Of a stretch of DNA of 64,000 nt, positions 53,564-62,939 are shown one piece after another. The translations under genes and the position numbers were made by a program. Origin of the DNA: Ottelia alismoides (Eukaryota; Streptophyta; Magnoliopsida; Alismatales; Hydrocharitaceae); the NCBI GenBank assembly GCA_037367405.1, contig JAZKJV010011400.1, positions 8,058,501 to 8,122,500 of the forward strand, read 5' to 3'. Positions within the stretch are counted from its first letter, which is position 1, and each line of letters begins with the position of its first letter. Below the pieces are notes generated by a model. That model did no database searches. It worked only from the letters and a program-made list of their open reading frames with translations, and was not told the DNA's origin.

Positions 53564-56500
53564 ATGTTGCGATTCGAACGCAATCCCGCGCCCGCGCTGG
53601 GGTGGGGGATATGTCTGGCAATCCTGGCGGTGTTCCTGGCGGATTGCTTCACAGCCCTGGGTTATGCGGAGTGGGTACTCTACCTGTTGCCGGTTTCGCT
53701 GACACTCTTCTTTTGGCGCCCGTCGCACGTTGTGTCGGTCGGTGTGGCCTGTGGAGTTCTGCTGATGCTCGGTATGTTGACTAGCCCTTTGGGTATCAAC
53801 CCGGTGATGGCTCTGACCAATCGCAGTTTCGGCTTGCTTACGATCGTGGTTACTACCGGTGTGTGTTACCACTCAGTCCACCAGAAGTTATCCCAGCGCC
53901 TCCAAGAATGGCTGCAACAAGGGCAAGTCGAGCTGAGCCACCAGATTGCTGGCGAGCAAACATTGGAATCGTTGGGCCAACATGTGCTCCGCTTCTTTGG
54001 CAGCTACATCAACGCTGCCTATGGGCTGTTCTATGTTCGGTTCGGCCAGCAGTATCAGTTGGTGGCCACCTACGCGGTTCCCAGCGGATGCAAGCCTCCG
54101 GTGACCATCCAGCTCGGACAGGGGCTGGTCGGGCAAGCAGCTCAAGACCAGCGTACCTTCGGTTTACTAGACATCCGCGAAGAGCACGTGCGCATCGGCT
54201 CGTCGCTTGGCGCGATAACTCCGCGCGCGGTACTGGTGGTCCCGATCATAACCGACGGCATGGTCTTAGGCGTCTTGGAACTGGCCTTTCCGCAAACTAC
54301 CTACACCACCGACGAAGAACTTGTGCAACGCTTGGGTGCTTCGATTGGCGTCGCGATCAAGGCGTGTCATTACTTGAGACGCCAACAAGAGTTGCTGGAA
54401 GAGACCACGCGTCAGAGCGAAGAGCTGCAGGCTCAGAGCGAAGAGTTGCGAGTCAGCAATGAGGAACTGGAGGAGCAAAGTCGCGCACTGCGTGAAACGC
54501 AGGCGCGACTCGAGTTGCAGCAAACCGAACTGGAACAAACCAATGCGCAACTGGAAGAGCAAACGGCCCTGCTGGAAGCTCAGAAGCAGGACCTCTCGCG
54601 CTCCAAGTCACAGCTTGAATTACAAAAGCTCGAACTGGAACGCTCGAGTCGATACAAGTCTGAGTTCCTGGCGAACATGTCGCATGAACTGCGCACTCCG
54701 CTGAATTCTTCTTTGATCCTCTCCAAACTTTTGGCAGATAACAAAGAGGGTAACTTGACAGCCGAGCAGGTTAAATACGCGAAAACAATCAACGGAGCAG
54801 GTAATGATCTGCTGACCTTGATTAATGACATCCTGGACCTGGCCAAGATTGAATCGGGGCGTCTGGAAATTCGGCCAGCCAATCTCGCGCTGGCAAGTGT
54901 GGTCGACAATTTGAGAATGACGTTCGAGCCGATTGCAGCCGACAAAGGCCTGCGACTCCGCACCGAACTGTTAACCACTCTCCAGCATGTTTACACCGAC
55001 GCCACGCGTTTGGACCAGGTTCTCAAGAATCTGCTGTCGAATGCTTGTAAGTTCACCGAAGCTGGCGAAGTTGCCTTGATCATTCAAGATGCCGCCGATG
55101 GACGAGTGGAGTTTGTGGTCCGCGATACCGGTATTGGCATACCCGAAGATCAACGCGAAGTCATCTTCGAAGCCTTCCGCCAAGCCGATGGTACGACCAA
55201 TCGCAAGTTCGGCGGCACTGGCCTTGGGCTATCGATCTCGCGCGAGCTGGCCAGGCTGCTCGGAGGCGGCATAACTCTGCAAAGCGTCGTTGGGCAGGGC
55301 AGTGCCTTTACTCTGTCGTTGCCGATCAGTTACGTTGCAGCACCAGCTGCTGATGGTTCAGCCACCCAGAGTCCAGGCAGTTCGGCTCTGACTTCTCTCC
55401 TCAGTAACCACAGTGAAGTTGACTCAAGACCATCGGAAGTCGTGGCCAGCAGGCGTCATGCAAGCCCACCCACAGCCCGTGCTGGCTCGCTGTTGGATCA
55501 ACCAGCGTTGGCCCTGGCGGCCACTGACGATCGCGATCGGCTGAGTCCCGACCGGCGCACGATCCTGGTGATCGAAGATGATCTATCGTTCTCCGAGATC
55601 CTGGCCGACCTGGCGCATGAACAGAACTTCAACTGCTTGCGAGCTTCGACTGCCGATGAAGGCTTGATGCTGGCGACTCGGCATCTACCGGCTGCGATCA
55701 TCCTGGACGTGGGCCTGCCTGATCAATCGGGCCTATCTGTGTTGGATAGGCTGAAACACGACGTGCGTACCCGTCATATACCGGTGCATATCATTTCGGG
55801 TAGCGACTACGCAGAGACCGCCTTGTCACTGGGGGCCGTCGGTTACATGCTCAAGCCGGTCAAGCGCGAGCAATTGGTCGGGGCACTGGAAGATCTGCGC
55901 GAGCGTTTGGCCAAAGCCATGCGACGCGTCTTGGTGGTTGAAGACGACGAAGTACAACTGAACAGTCTCAAGGCACTGTTGGGTGCGCCGGAAGTCGAGG
56001 TCGTGGGCGTTCGCTCGGCCAGCGACTGCCTCAATCAGCTCAAAGAGAACACATTTGACTGCATGGTATTGGACTTGAGCCTGCCCGATGCCACCGGGTT
56101 CTCATTGCTGGAAACGCTCAGCCGCGAAGATCGGTACTCGTTTCCGCCTGTGATTGTTTACACCGGTCGCGAACTTTCCAGCCAAGAGGAACACCGTTTG
56201 CGGAGGTATTCCAAGTCCATCATTATCAAAGGTGCCCGTTCTCCCGAACGTCTGTTGGACGAGGTCACACTGTTTCTGCACCAGGTCGTTCAAGAAATGC
56301 CGGTCGAACAACAAGAGATGCTGCGCAAGGCCCATGATCGCGAGAGCCTGTTAGAAGGCCGTCGCATCCTGGTCGTCGAGGATGACGTACGCAACGTGTT
56401 TGCCTTGACGAGCATCCTGGAAACGAAAGGCATCCGGGTAGAAATTGCGCGCAACGGCAAAGAAGCGCTCCACACCCTGGCTGAAGCAGATAGCCAGTCG

Positions 56501-56737
56501 ATCGACCTGGTGTTGATGGACTTGATGATGCCGGAAATGGATGGACTGACCGCCATCACCGAGATCCGCAAACAGAAGCAGTGGTCAGAGCTGCCAATCA
56601 TTGCCTTGACCGCCAAAGCCATGAAGAACGATCAGCAAATCTGCCTGGAGGCTGGTGCCAATGACTACATGGCAAAACCGTTGGATATCGAGCGATTGAT
56701 CTCATTGATCCGAGTCTGGATGCCGCGTTCCAGCTAA
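53564..56737 (+). CDS. Membrane hybrid histidine kinase with GAF and three receiver domains
   Basis: 1,057 residues from the ATG at 53564. Order: three to four membrane segments (residues 13-105), GAF-like domain (about 130-275; HVLRFFGSYINAAYGLFYVR, GQGLVGQAAQDQRTFGLLDI), and a Glu/Gln-rich coiled coil (about 280-362, heptads such as LQAQSEELRVSNEELEEQSR). HisKA follows with the phosphorylated His in FLANMSHELRTPLN near 375, and then HATPase (NLLSNACKFT, DTGIGIPED, GGTGLGLSIS). Three receiver domains end the protein (Asp in ILDVGLPDQSG near 712, VLDLSLPDATG near 834, LMDLMMPEMDG near 984). The middle receiver has a degenerate Lys region (IIIKGARSPERLL). It is a sensor with a built-in phosphorelay. 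The ligand is unknown. CheR follows after 31 bases. Confidence 0.93.
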   Translation: MLRFERNPAPALGWGICLAILAVFLADCFTALGYAEWVLYLLPVSLTLFFWRPSHVVSVGVACGVLLMLGMLTSPLGINPVMALTNRSFGLLTIVVTTGVCYHSVHQKLSQRLQEWLQQGQVELSHQIAGEQTLESLGQHVLRFFGSYINAAYGLFYVRFGQQYQLVATYAVPSGCKPPVTIQLGQGLVGQAAQDQRTFGLLDIREEHVRIGSSLGAITPRAVLVVPIITDGMVLGVLELAFPQTTYTTDEELVQRLGASIGVAIKACHYLRRQQELLEETTRQSEELQAQSEELRVSNEELEEQSRALRETQARLELQQTELEQTNAQLEEQTALLEAQKQDLSRSKSQLELQKLELERSSRYKSEFLANMSHELRTPLNSSLILSKLLADNKEGNLTAEQVKYAKTINGAGNDLLTLINDILDLAKIESGRLEIRPANLALASVVDNLRMTFEPIAADKGLRLRTELLTTLQHVYTDATRLDQVLKNLLSNACKFTEAGEVALIIQDAADGRVEFVVRDTGIGIPEDQREVIFEAFRQADGTTNRKFGGTGLGLSISRELARLLGGGITLQSVVGQGSAFTLSLPISYVAAPAADGSATQSPGSSALTSLLSNHSEVDSRPSEVVASRRHASPPTARAGSLLDQPALALAATDDRDRLSPDRRTILVIEDDLSFSEILADLAHEQNFNCLRASTADEGLMLATRHLPAAIILDVGLPDQSGLSVLDRLKHDVRTRHIPVHIISGSDYAETALSLGAVGYMLKPVKREQLVGALEDLRERLAKAMRRVLVVEDDEVQLNSLKALLGAPEVEVVGVRSASDCLNQLKENTFDCMVLDLSLPDATGFSLLETLSREDRYSFPPVIVYTGRELSSQEEHRLRRYSKSIIIKGARSPERLLDEVTLFLHQVVQEMPVEQQEMLRKAHDRESLLEGRRILVVEDDVRNVFALTSILETKGIRVEIARNGKEALHTLAEADSQSIDLVLMDLMMPEMDGLTAITEIRKQKQWSELPIIALTAKAMKNDQQICLEAGANDYMAKPLDIERLISLIRVWMPRSS

Positions 56738-56768
56738 GAGCAGCCAAGAGAGGAAATCCGCCACGGTT

Positions 56769-57596
56769 ATGGCGCGTGACACCGAAGAGATCGAGATTCA
56801 GTTGCTGCTAGAAGCGATATTTCACAGATATCACTATGATTTTCGCGGCTACGCTATGGCTTCGCTTAAGCGCCGCCTGCGGCAAGCACTGCTTCATTTT
56901 GAATTGCCCAGTTATTCCGTCTTGCAAGATCGTTTGCTGCGCGATGAATCCACTTTTGGTGAACTGCTGGCATACCTGACGGTACAAGTCAGCGAGATGT
57001 TTCGCGATCCGGCCTATTTTCGCGATTTACGGGACAAAGTCGTTCCGCACTTGAGAACCTATCCGTCGATTAAAGTCTGGGTAGCTGGCTGCAGCGCTGG
57101 GGAAGAGTTGTATTCGCTGGCGATCTTGTTTCGAGAAGAAGGATTGGAATCTCGCACATTGTACTACGCCACAGATATCAATTCGCGATCGCTGGATTCG
57201 GCTCGTTTGGGAATCTACTCGTTAGATCGTATCGCTGGCTTCACAGCCAACTATCAAAGTTACGGTGGCAAGGCTTCGCTGAGTGATTACTACACGGCCG
57301 CGTACGGGGGCGCGAGGTTTGATGCTGGTTTGCGCAAGAACGTCGTGTTCTCCGACCACAGCCTGGTGACCGATACTGTCTTTGCGGAAGTACAATTCAT
57401 TTCGTGTCGTAATGTGTTAATCTACTTCGATCGGCCCTTGCAAAGCCATGTTATTGGTTTGTTTAAGGACTCGCTGGCCCGGCGTGGATTCTTGGGTTTA
57501 GGCAGCAAGGAAAGCCTGCGTTTCTCCGATCACGCCGAGTCGTTTCAGGAGTTCTCGCAACCAACCAGGATCTATCAGAAGGTGGGCGATTCATGA
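56769..57596 (+). CDS. cheR: CheR-type protein-glutamate methyltransferase
   Basis: 275 residues from the ATG at 56769, with AGAGG upstream. The N-terminal helical domain (EIEIQLLLEAIFHRYHYDFR, ASLKRRLRQALLHFE) is followed by the SAM-binding core: VSEMFRDPAYFRDL, VWVAGCSAGEELYSLAIL, YYATDINSRSLDSAR, FISCRNVLIYFDRPLQSHVI and GFLGLGSKESLRF. CheR methylates glutamates on chemoreceptors in classical chemotaxis. Here no receptor, CheA or CheW is nearby, so the target is probably a sensor such as the hybrid kinases next to it. Its last four bases overlap the cheB-like gene (ATGA). Confidence 0.93.
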   Translation: MARDTEEIEIQLLLEAIFHRYHYDFRGYAMASLKRRLRQALLHFELPSYSVLQDRLLRDESTFGELLAYLTVQVSEMFRDPAYFRDLRDKVVPHLRTYPSIKVWVAGCSAGEELYSLAILFREEGLESRTLYYATDINSRSLDSARLGIYSLDRIAGFTANYQSYGGKASLSDYYTAAYGGARFDAGLRKNVVFSDHSLVTDTVFAEVQFISCRNVLIYFDRPLQSHVIGLFKDSLARRGFLGLGSKESLRFSDHAESFQEFSQPTRIYQKVGDS

Positions 57597-58195
57597 TGGA
57601 TGCTCAAGTTGATAGGCTCCTGGACAGGTTACGAGCTCAGAGCGTGCAGTTGGTTTGCATCGGCGCATCAGCCGGGGCAATTGAAGTGCTCAGTCACTTG
57701 TTACCTGCGATATCCAGCCAGACCGATATGTCATTTACGATCGTGGTGCATTTGCCTTCGGATCGCGAGAGCTTGCTGGCTTCGATCTTCCATAATCGCT
57801 GCGCGCTGCCGGTCGAAGAAGCTTATGACAAACTGCCTGTCCGGCCCGCGCATGTTTACTTCGCACCGCCAGCCTATCATTTGCTCGTCGAACGCTCGCT
57901 GGAGTTTTCGCTGTCGATCGACAGTCCCGTGCATTTTTCGCGGCCCTCGATCGACGTACTCTTCGAATCGGTCGCCGATGCAGTAGGACCTGGTGCCTTG
58001 GGGCTGGTTCTGACCGGTGGCAATCAAGATGGTGCCCATGGCTTGAAAGCCATTTATGACCAAGGAGGCCTGGCCGTGGTACAGCGTCCCTGCCAGGCGC
58101 AAGTACCGATGATGCCCGAGTCCGCCTTGGCTCGATGCCCGGCAGCTTTTTCGTTATCGGTAAGCGAGTTAGTTGAGCTGTTTCAGAAACTCTGA
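57593..58195 (+). CDS. cheB: CheB-type methylesterase (stand-alone catalytic domain)
   Basis: 200 residues from the ATG at 57593 (a second ATG follows immediately). It consists of the CheB catalytic domain alone, without the receiver domain of classical CheB. The nucleophile Ser is in VCIGASAGAIEVLS, the His in TIVVHLPSDRESLLASI and the Asp in LVLTGGNQDGAHGLKAI; all three of the triad are present. The C-terminus AVVQRPCQAQVPMMPESALA matches the family. It should remove methyl or amide groups placed by the adjacent CheR. The lack of a receiver implies a different control, perhaps through the neighbouring kinases. Confidence 0.92.
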   Translation: MMDAQVDRLLDRLRAQSVQLVCIGASAGAIEVLSHLLPAISSQTDMSFTIVVHLPSDRESLLASIFHNRCALPVEEAYDKLPVRPAHVYFAPPAYHLLVERSLEFSLSIDSPVHFSRPSIDVLFESVADAVGPGALGLVLTGGNQDGAHGLKAIYDQGGLAVVQRPCQAQVPMMPESALARCPAAFSLSVSELVELFQKL

Positions 58196-58222
58196 TCGCC
58201 CTTGAAAACCCAGTGAGTCGAA

Positions 58223-60517
58223 ATGGACATTATCAAGTTGTTATTGGTCGACGACCTGGAAGAAAATCTACTCGCCTTGGAAGCGGTTCTCAGACGCGAA
58301 GGCATCGAACTGAGTCGCGCCAGGTCGGGCAGGGAAGCACTGGAACTGCTGCTAAGGCATGATTTTGCGTTGGCAATCATCGATGTCCATATGCCGGATA
58401 TGACCGGATTTGAGTTGGCTGAAATGATGCGCGGCACCGATCGGACCCGGCGCATTCCGATCATCTTTTTGACCGCCGGCATTCCCGACCTGAATCGACA
58501 ATTCTTGGGCTACGAATCGGGGGCCGTCGATTTCCTTTACAAACCTTTTGATCCCAATATCCTGGTTTCAAAAGTCAATGTGTTCATCGAGTTGGCCAGG
58601 CAGCGACAAGAAATTGTGCGCCAACGCGATGCCATTCATGAAAATGAAGAACGTCTGCGCATCGCTCTCGAAACAGCCGAGCTTTCGCTTTGGGATTGGG
58701 ACTTGCAATCCGACCAGATCTTGTGGCCACACCCTACCGATGTTTCCAGCAACTCGGCCAATTGCTGCGTCTCGTCGGCAGCCAGCTACTTTGAAATGAT
58801 CCACCCTGCGGACGTTCAGCACGTCCAGAAAACAATCGCTCATTGCTTGGAAACCGACAGTCAACTGCGCTGTCAGTTTCGTATCTTGCGCAGCGATGGC
58901 ACGGTGCGCTGGGTGTTGTGGATGGCTAAAATCGAACGCGATGCCGATGGCCAACCGGTTCGCTTGATCGGCGTGCAACGCGATATCTCAGCTGAGAAAG
59001 TAGCCGAGGAAGAGTTGCGAAGTCTGTCGGACAACTCGCCCAACATCATTGTGCGTTTCGATCGCAAGCTGCGGCATGTTTTTGTCAGCCGCTCGATTGA
59101 ACTGATCACGGGACTGAAAGCCAGCCAGTTTTTGGGCAAGACGAATCGTCAGTTGGGGATGCCCCAAGAGTTATGCGACCAATGGGACGCAGCGATCGAA
59201 CGCGTCTTTGCCACCGGCGATCCTGAAACAATTCAATTCAGCTATGACTCTTTGAATGGCCCACTGCGTTTGCAATCGCACCTGGTCGCTGAGCTCGATC
59301 ATGCAGGCCAGGCCGATTTCGTGTTGGTCGTGACGCGTGACATGACAGCCGAGTGGAAGGCCTTGAAGGATTTGGAACAAGCCAAACTGTCAGCCGAGTC
59401 CGCCAATGCCGCCAAGGATCGCTTCCTGGCCGTACTCAGTCATGAACTGCGCAACCCCTTGGCGCCCATTCGCATGTTGACGACCCTGTGGGAGATGGAG
59501 AAGAAACTGCCCGAGGAATACCGCGATGGACTCGAGATGATCCGTCGCAATATCGACTTGGAATGCCGCTTGATCGATGACATGCTGGACATCAATCGCA
59601 TTGCGCAAGGGAAATTGGAGCTGAAGTACGAAGCGGTCGATGTCCTGGATCTCATTCGCAATGTCATTCAAATCATCGAACCAGATTACCAGCGCAAGCG
59701 GATTGAGTTCGATTTTCAGAACCGAGCCGTGGCCACCAAGGTGCAAGCCGATGCGGCTCGAATCCAGCAAGTCTTTTGGAACTTGCTGAACAATGCGGTC
59801 AAGTTTACGCCCAAAGGCGGTCGTATCCAGGTTATCGCCAGTACGCCGACGCGCGGTCAACTGAGCGTCAGTGTCAGCGACAGTGGAATCGGCATCGAGC
59901 CGGAAGTAATTCCCGTCATCTTCGATGCCTTCGTGCAAGGCGGTCAATCGATCACGCGAACCTTCGGCGGCCTGGGCCTGGGCCTGGCGATTAGCAAAGC
60001 GATCGCTGAACTGCACCACGGCAACTTGACCGTGACCAGCCCAGGCAAAGGACTAGGGGCGACCTTTACGTTGGACCTGGCCACGGTCAGTGATGCGGAG
60101 GAACCTATCGAGCACTTGCCCAACCTGGAATTGGTAAGCTCTGGACCAACGGGACGCCGCTTGAATATTCTGCTGGTCGAGGACCAGCGCGCCTTTGCCA
60201 AACTAACCGAACGACTACTGCAAAAGATTGGACATACGGTAACCGTGGCGAGTTCGATTGCCGAAGCCTGCAGTTCCTGGCACAATGACCAGTTCGACTT
60301 GATCATTAGCGATTTCGGTTTGCCCGATGGTGATGGTTGTCAATTGCTGCGACTGATTGAACACGCATCCACCATCCCTGCCATTGCCCTAACCGGCTTT
60401 GGTATGGAGGAGGACATCCGCCGAGCCATCGACTCGGGATATCGCGTTCATCTAACCAAGCCAGTCAGCTTTGAGCAACTCGTCACCGCCATCGATCGTT
60501 CACTGGCTACCACCTAA
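58223..60517 (+). CDS. Hybrid histidine kinase: REC-PAS-PAS-HisKA-HATPase-REC
   Basis: 764 residues from the ATG at 58223, 27 bases after cheB. N-terminal receiver (LLLVDDLEENLLALEAVL, Asp in IIDVHMPDMTG near 54, DFLYKPFDPN), a short coiled coil, a PAS/PAC fold (LRIALETAELSLWDWDL ... VRWVLWMAKIERDADGQPVR) and a second PAS (SLSDNSPNIIVRFDRKLRH, HVFVSRSIELITGLKASQFL). HisKA follows with FLAVLSHELRNPLAPI near 403, then HATPase (NLLNNAVKFTPKGG, DSGIGIEPEV, GGLGLGLAISKA) and a C-terminal receiver (ILLVEDQRAFAKLTERLL, LIISDFGLPDGDG, HLTKPVS). It has no membrane segment. It completes a four-gene operon with the membrane kinase, CheR and CheB. Confidence 0.93.
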   Translation: MDIIKLLLVDDLEENLLALEAVLRREGIELSRARSGREALELLLRHDFALAIIDVHMPDMTGFELAEMMRGTDRTRRIPIIFLTAGIPDLNRQFLGYESGAVDFLYKPFDPNILVSKVNVFIELARQRQEIVRQRDAIHENEERLRIALETAELSLWDWDLQSDQILWPHPTDVSSNSANCCVSSAASYFEMIHPADVQHVQKTIAHCLETDSQLRCQFRILRSDGTVRWVLWMAKIERDADGQPVRLIGVQRDISAEKVAEEELRSLSDNSPNIIVRFDRKLRHVFVSRSIELITGLKASQFLGKTNRQLGMPQELCDQWDAAIERVFATGDPETIQFSYDSLNGPLRLQSHLVAELDHAGQADFVLVVTRDMTAEWKALKDLEQAKLSAESANAAKDRFLAVLSHELRNPLAPIRMLTTLWEMEKKLPEEYRDGLEMIRRNIDLECRLIDDMLDINRIAQGKLELKYEAVDVLDLIRNVIQIIEPDYQRKRIEFDFQNRAVATKVQADAARIQQVFWNLLNNAVKFTPKGGRIQVIASTPTRGQLSVSVSDSGIGIEPEVIPVIFDAFVQGGQSITRTFGGLGLGLAISKAIAELHHGNLTVTSPGKGLGATFTLDLATVSDAEEPIEHLPNLELVSSGPTGRRLNILLVEDQRAFAKLTERLLQKIGHTVTVASSIAEACSSWHNDQFDLIISDFGLPDGDGCQLLRLIEHASTIPAIALTGFGMEEDIRRAIDSGYRVHLTKPVSFEQLVTAIDRSLATT

Positions 60518-60527
60518 GCCAGGTAGC

Positions 60528-60545
60528 ACGGGCACTCCTGCCCGT
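60528..60545 (+). terminator. Hairpin terminator of the signalling operon
   Basis: Perfect 7-bp stem with 4-base loop (acgggca, ctcc, tgcccgt), eleven bases after the stop of the last kinase gene, followed by CTTGGGTG without a real T-run. Confidence 0.5.
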
Positions 60546-60589
60546 CTTGGGTGATTAAGTCGGCCAAGAGTGGCCAACCAACGCCCGAG

Positions 60590-60922
60590 TCACTCACGCT
60601 TCGCTTCATCGACGATGATCCAATGCGGCCGGCCTTTTTGGCTGCGCATCGAGGACAGCTCGTGCAGTAAGCGATCAAAGTACTTGGGGCGTTCGTCTTC
60701 GGCCACGCGACAGAAACTGACGACAAAATGGCCGGAGGGTTGATCAAACAGTTTCATTTCAGGAAACAGTTCTTGTAGAGGTTCCAGCCGCCTGCCCGTA
60801 ACCAGCACCAGGTGCCGACCGGTTGATTTCAGTTGTTGCAGAGCCGCTACGGTCGACTCGTCAACCAGGCCGTCAAGAGCCAAGGTGCCATCGTAGTCGA
60901 CAGCCAGGGCATGGAAGTTCAA
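60590..60922 (-). pseudogene. HAD hydrolase/P-loop ATPase fusion, internally deleted and truncated
   Basis: The frame from a TTG at 60922 (GAGGA about nine bases upstream; GTG at 60943 is an alternative) encodes 110 residues. Residues 1-58 match the start of HAD-IIB phosphatases: HALAVDYDGTLALDGLVDES, LKSTGRHLVLVTGRRLEPLQ, LFPEMKLFD. The next residues do not continue the HAD fold. Instead GHFVVSFCRVAEDERPKYFD and SMRSQKGRPHWIIVDEA match the Walker B region of the P-loop ATPase that is fused C-terminally to HAD in a known family of about 700 residues. The middle (rest of HAD, Walker A) is missing and the frame stops just after the VDEA. I infer an in-frame internal deletion plus C-terminal loss. 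Confidence 0.65.
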
Positions 60923-61036
60923 GATGCAGATCCTCAGTCGCACAAGGCTCGATCCATCGCGATCAGACACTCTGACGAACGCGGCGAGCGTTTCGAGCGC
61001 TGCCAAAGTGCAAAGCCTGTTCCGCGCGGCGAACCG

Positions 61037-61381
61037 TCAGCCCACTCGGCGATCTGTTTGGTTTTCCTCGAGCGGATAAGTAGGCGGCTGCAGTTCGAGA
61101 TCAGCCGACTTGACCGATAGTCCGCTGATCAGCGCACCCAATTGCTTCAGATGGTGCACCAGGCGATCGGGCGGCGTGCTCATACAGGCTTCGACATCCG
61201 CGTAACTGACCTCGTAGAGCGCGTCATCGATTCGCAGCATGGCGATCGATAATGAGTCATCGTAGGCCAAGAAGGACAACCCTTCTGCCTTAAGACTCAT
61301 TAACCAATAGACAGCTTCCCGGCTCATGGAACGAATAGCCTGGCGAGCCGATTTTGGGGTGGCAAGACTACGAAAACCCAT
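61037..61381 (-). CDS. Hypothetical protein
   Basis: 114 residues from the ATG at 61381 (the frame extends to 61471 but that part looks less protein-like). Two helical stretches (ARQAIRSMSREAVYWLMSLK, YADVEACMSTPPDRLVHHLK) surround a beta segment (LSFLAYDDSLSIAMLRIDDA). There is no signal peptide or membrane segment, and the tail is polar. I recognise no family. It precedes the HAD remnant on the same strand. Confidence 0.45.
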   Translation of the reverse strand: MGFRSLATPKSARQAIRSMSREAVYWLMSLKAEGLSFLAYDDSLSIAMLRIDDALYEVSYADVEACMSTPPDRLVHHLKQLGALISGLSVKSADLELQPPTYPLEENQTDRRVG

Positions 61382-61489
61382 CGCGCAGCGTATCGGCCCA
61401 TTACTCTGCACTGTTAATAAGATAGCAGATTGTCTCCCATTATCAAAGCTACAAAAAGTTTGCCTGTACAAAGTGTTAGTTAGAACCGC

Positions 61490-61562
61490 TTCGTAGCCAC
61501 CACTGCCAAGTGGTGGAAAACGTTAGCGTCCACGTCCACCGTCTGGCAGGCGGTGGCTACGG
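61490..61562. repeat. Family-1 repeat core
   Basis: cttcgtagccaccactgcca at the left and caggcggtggctacgg at the right form an inverted pair around gttagc. Terminal repeats are absent. It lies between the unknown gene and the RdgC-like gene. Confidence 0.7.
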
Positions 61563-61727
61563 AGAGTTCGCGATCTGATCCAACGGCAAACTCTACCCCA
61601 TCGCCATGGAGGAACTTCTGGCGGATTTCAACACGCTGCGGCGAGCCGCTGGCCGATGCATTACCAGAATTGGGTTGGTCTCTTCAATCCCTGGCCTCTT
61701 CAATCCTTGGTAAAACAGGAATCCCGC

Positions 61728-62909
61728 ATGGCGTTTCTCTCCGGTAGCGTAGGCTTTGAGCGATTTAAGGTCACTGGAGTAGACTTCAAACATTTCAAGG
61801 ATGAACACATCGAGATTCTCAGTCGCTTTGCGGCTGGTCCGGCCAATGCAGCCGGCGCAGAATCAGTTACCACCGGCTTTATCGCTGGTGACCATCTATT
61901 CGACAATCTCTTCGATATTGAAAAGAACGTAATCGACAACGCACTGCACTGTGCCATTCGCGTCGATACCAACACGGTGCCTTCGGCTATCAAGAAGGCC
62001 TGGATGCAAATCGAACTGCTGGCCCTGGCCAAAGACAACACCAGTGGACGGCCCACCAAAGCTCAACGACAGGAAGCCAAAGAGGCCGTCGAAGCTCGCT
62101 GTGAGGAAGAAGCCCGTTCGGGCAAATACCACAAGATGTCCGAGTTTCCAATCTTGTGGGATGCCAATGAACAATTGTTGTACATCGGTAGCTCCAGCAG
62201 TTCCGCCATCACACAAGCCGCTGACCTGCTCTCGCGAGCCTTCGAAATCGAGCTTTCGCGCGTTTCGGCCGGTACACTGGTTAACGATTGGGCTGACGAA
62301 CGCGACAAACGCTCGGCCCTGGATGATTTGTCGCCAGCTCAATTCCATCCAGAGTTTGCAGCTGCAGACAGCGTATGGCTGAACGAGTTTGCCGAGAGCT
62401 ACGACTATTTGGGCAACGAGTTCATGATGTGGCTGTGGTGGTACCTGGACACCCAATCCGATACGATCTCGCTGGCAGATGAATCGGAAGTCACCGCCAT
62501 GTTCGCTCGTACTCTCTCACTTGAATGCCCGCTGGGTGAAACAGGCAAAGAATCTATTTCTTCGGAGTGCCCCACCAAGCTATCCGAAGCGATGCAAGCG
62601 ATCCGCACTGGTAAACTTCCTCGTAAGGCCGGTTTGACCCTCGTCCGTCACAACCAGCAATTCGATTTGACTCTGCAAGCCGAAACGTTCGGTATCTCGG
62701 GGGCTAAGATCCAGGCGGATGAAGCTGACGATATCCACGAGATGCGCACCAATCGCATCGAATCGATTCGCAACCTGGGACAGACGGTCGATTTGCTCTT
62801 CAAAGCCTTTTGCGATCGCCGCATCAGCAAGAAGTGGGCGGGCGAACTAGAGCAGCTGAGCCGCTGGTTGCAAGGCGATACCAACAAGAGCAAGAAACCA
62901 GCTGCGTAA
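61728..62909 (+). CDS. RdgC-like protein (putative recombination-associated)
   Basis: 393 residues from the ATG at 61728, with ACAGGA nine bases upstream. The start AFLSGSVGFERFKVTG, then FIAGDHLFDNLFDIEKNV, DALHCAIRVDTN-like NALHCAIRVDTNTVPSAIKK, GRPTKAQRQEAKEAVEARCE, KYHKMSEFPILWDANEQLLY and FEIELSRVSAGTLVNDWAD, fit what I recall of the long planctomycete/deltaproteobacterial variants of RdgC. E. coli RdgC, a ring-shaped DNA-binding protein that restrains RecA, is about 300 residues, so this form carries roughly 90 extra. Similarity to the E. coli protein is weak by eye. A structural or profile comparison is needed to be sure. Confidence 0.55.
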   Translation: MAFLSGSVGFERFKVTGVDFKHFKDEHIEILSRFAAGPANAAGAESVTTGFIAGDHLFDNLFDIEKNVIDNALHCAIRVDTNTVPSAIKKAWMQIELLALAKDNTSGRPTKAQRQEAKEAVEARCEEEARSGKYHKMSEFPILWDANEQLLYIGSSSSSAITQAADLLSRAFEIELSRVSAGTLVNDWADERDKRSALDDLSPAQFHPEFAAADSVWLNEFAESYDYLGNEFMMWLWWYLDTQSDTISLADESEVTAMFARTLSLECPLGETGKESISSECPTKLSEAMQAIRTGKLPRKAGLTLVRHNQQFDLTLQAETFGISGAKIQADEADDIHEMRTNRIESIRNLGQTVDLLFKAFCDRRISKKWAGELEQLSRWLQGDTNKSKKPAA

Positions 62910-62939
62910 GCCAGGCTGACCATTGGGAGACAAGGCCAC

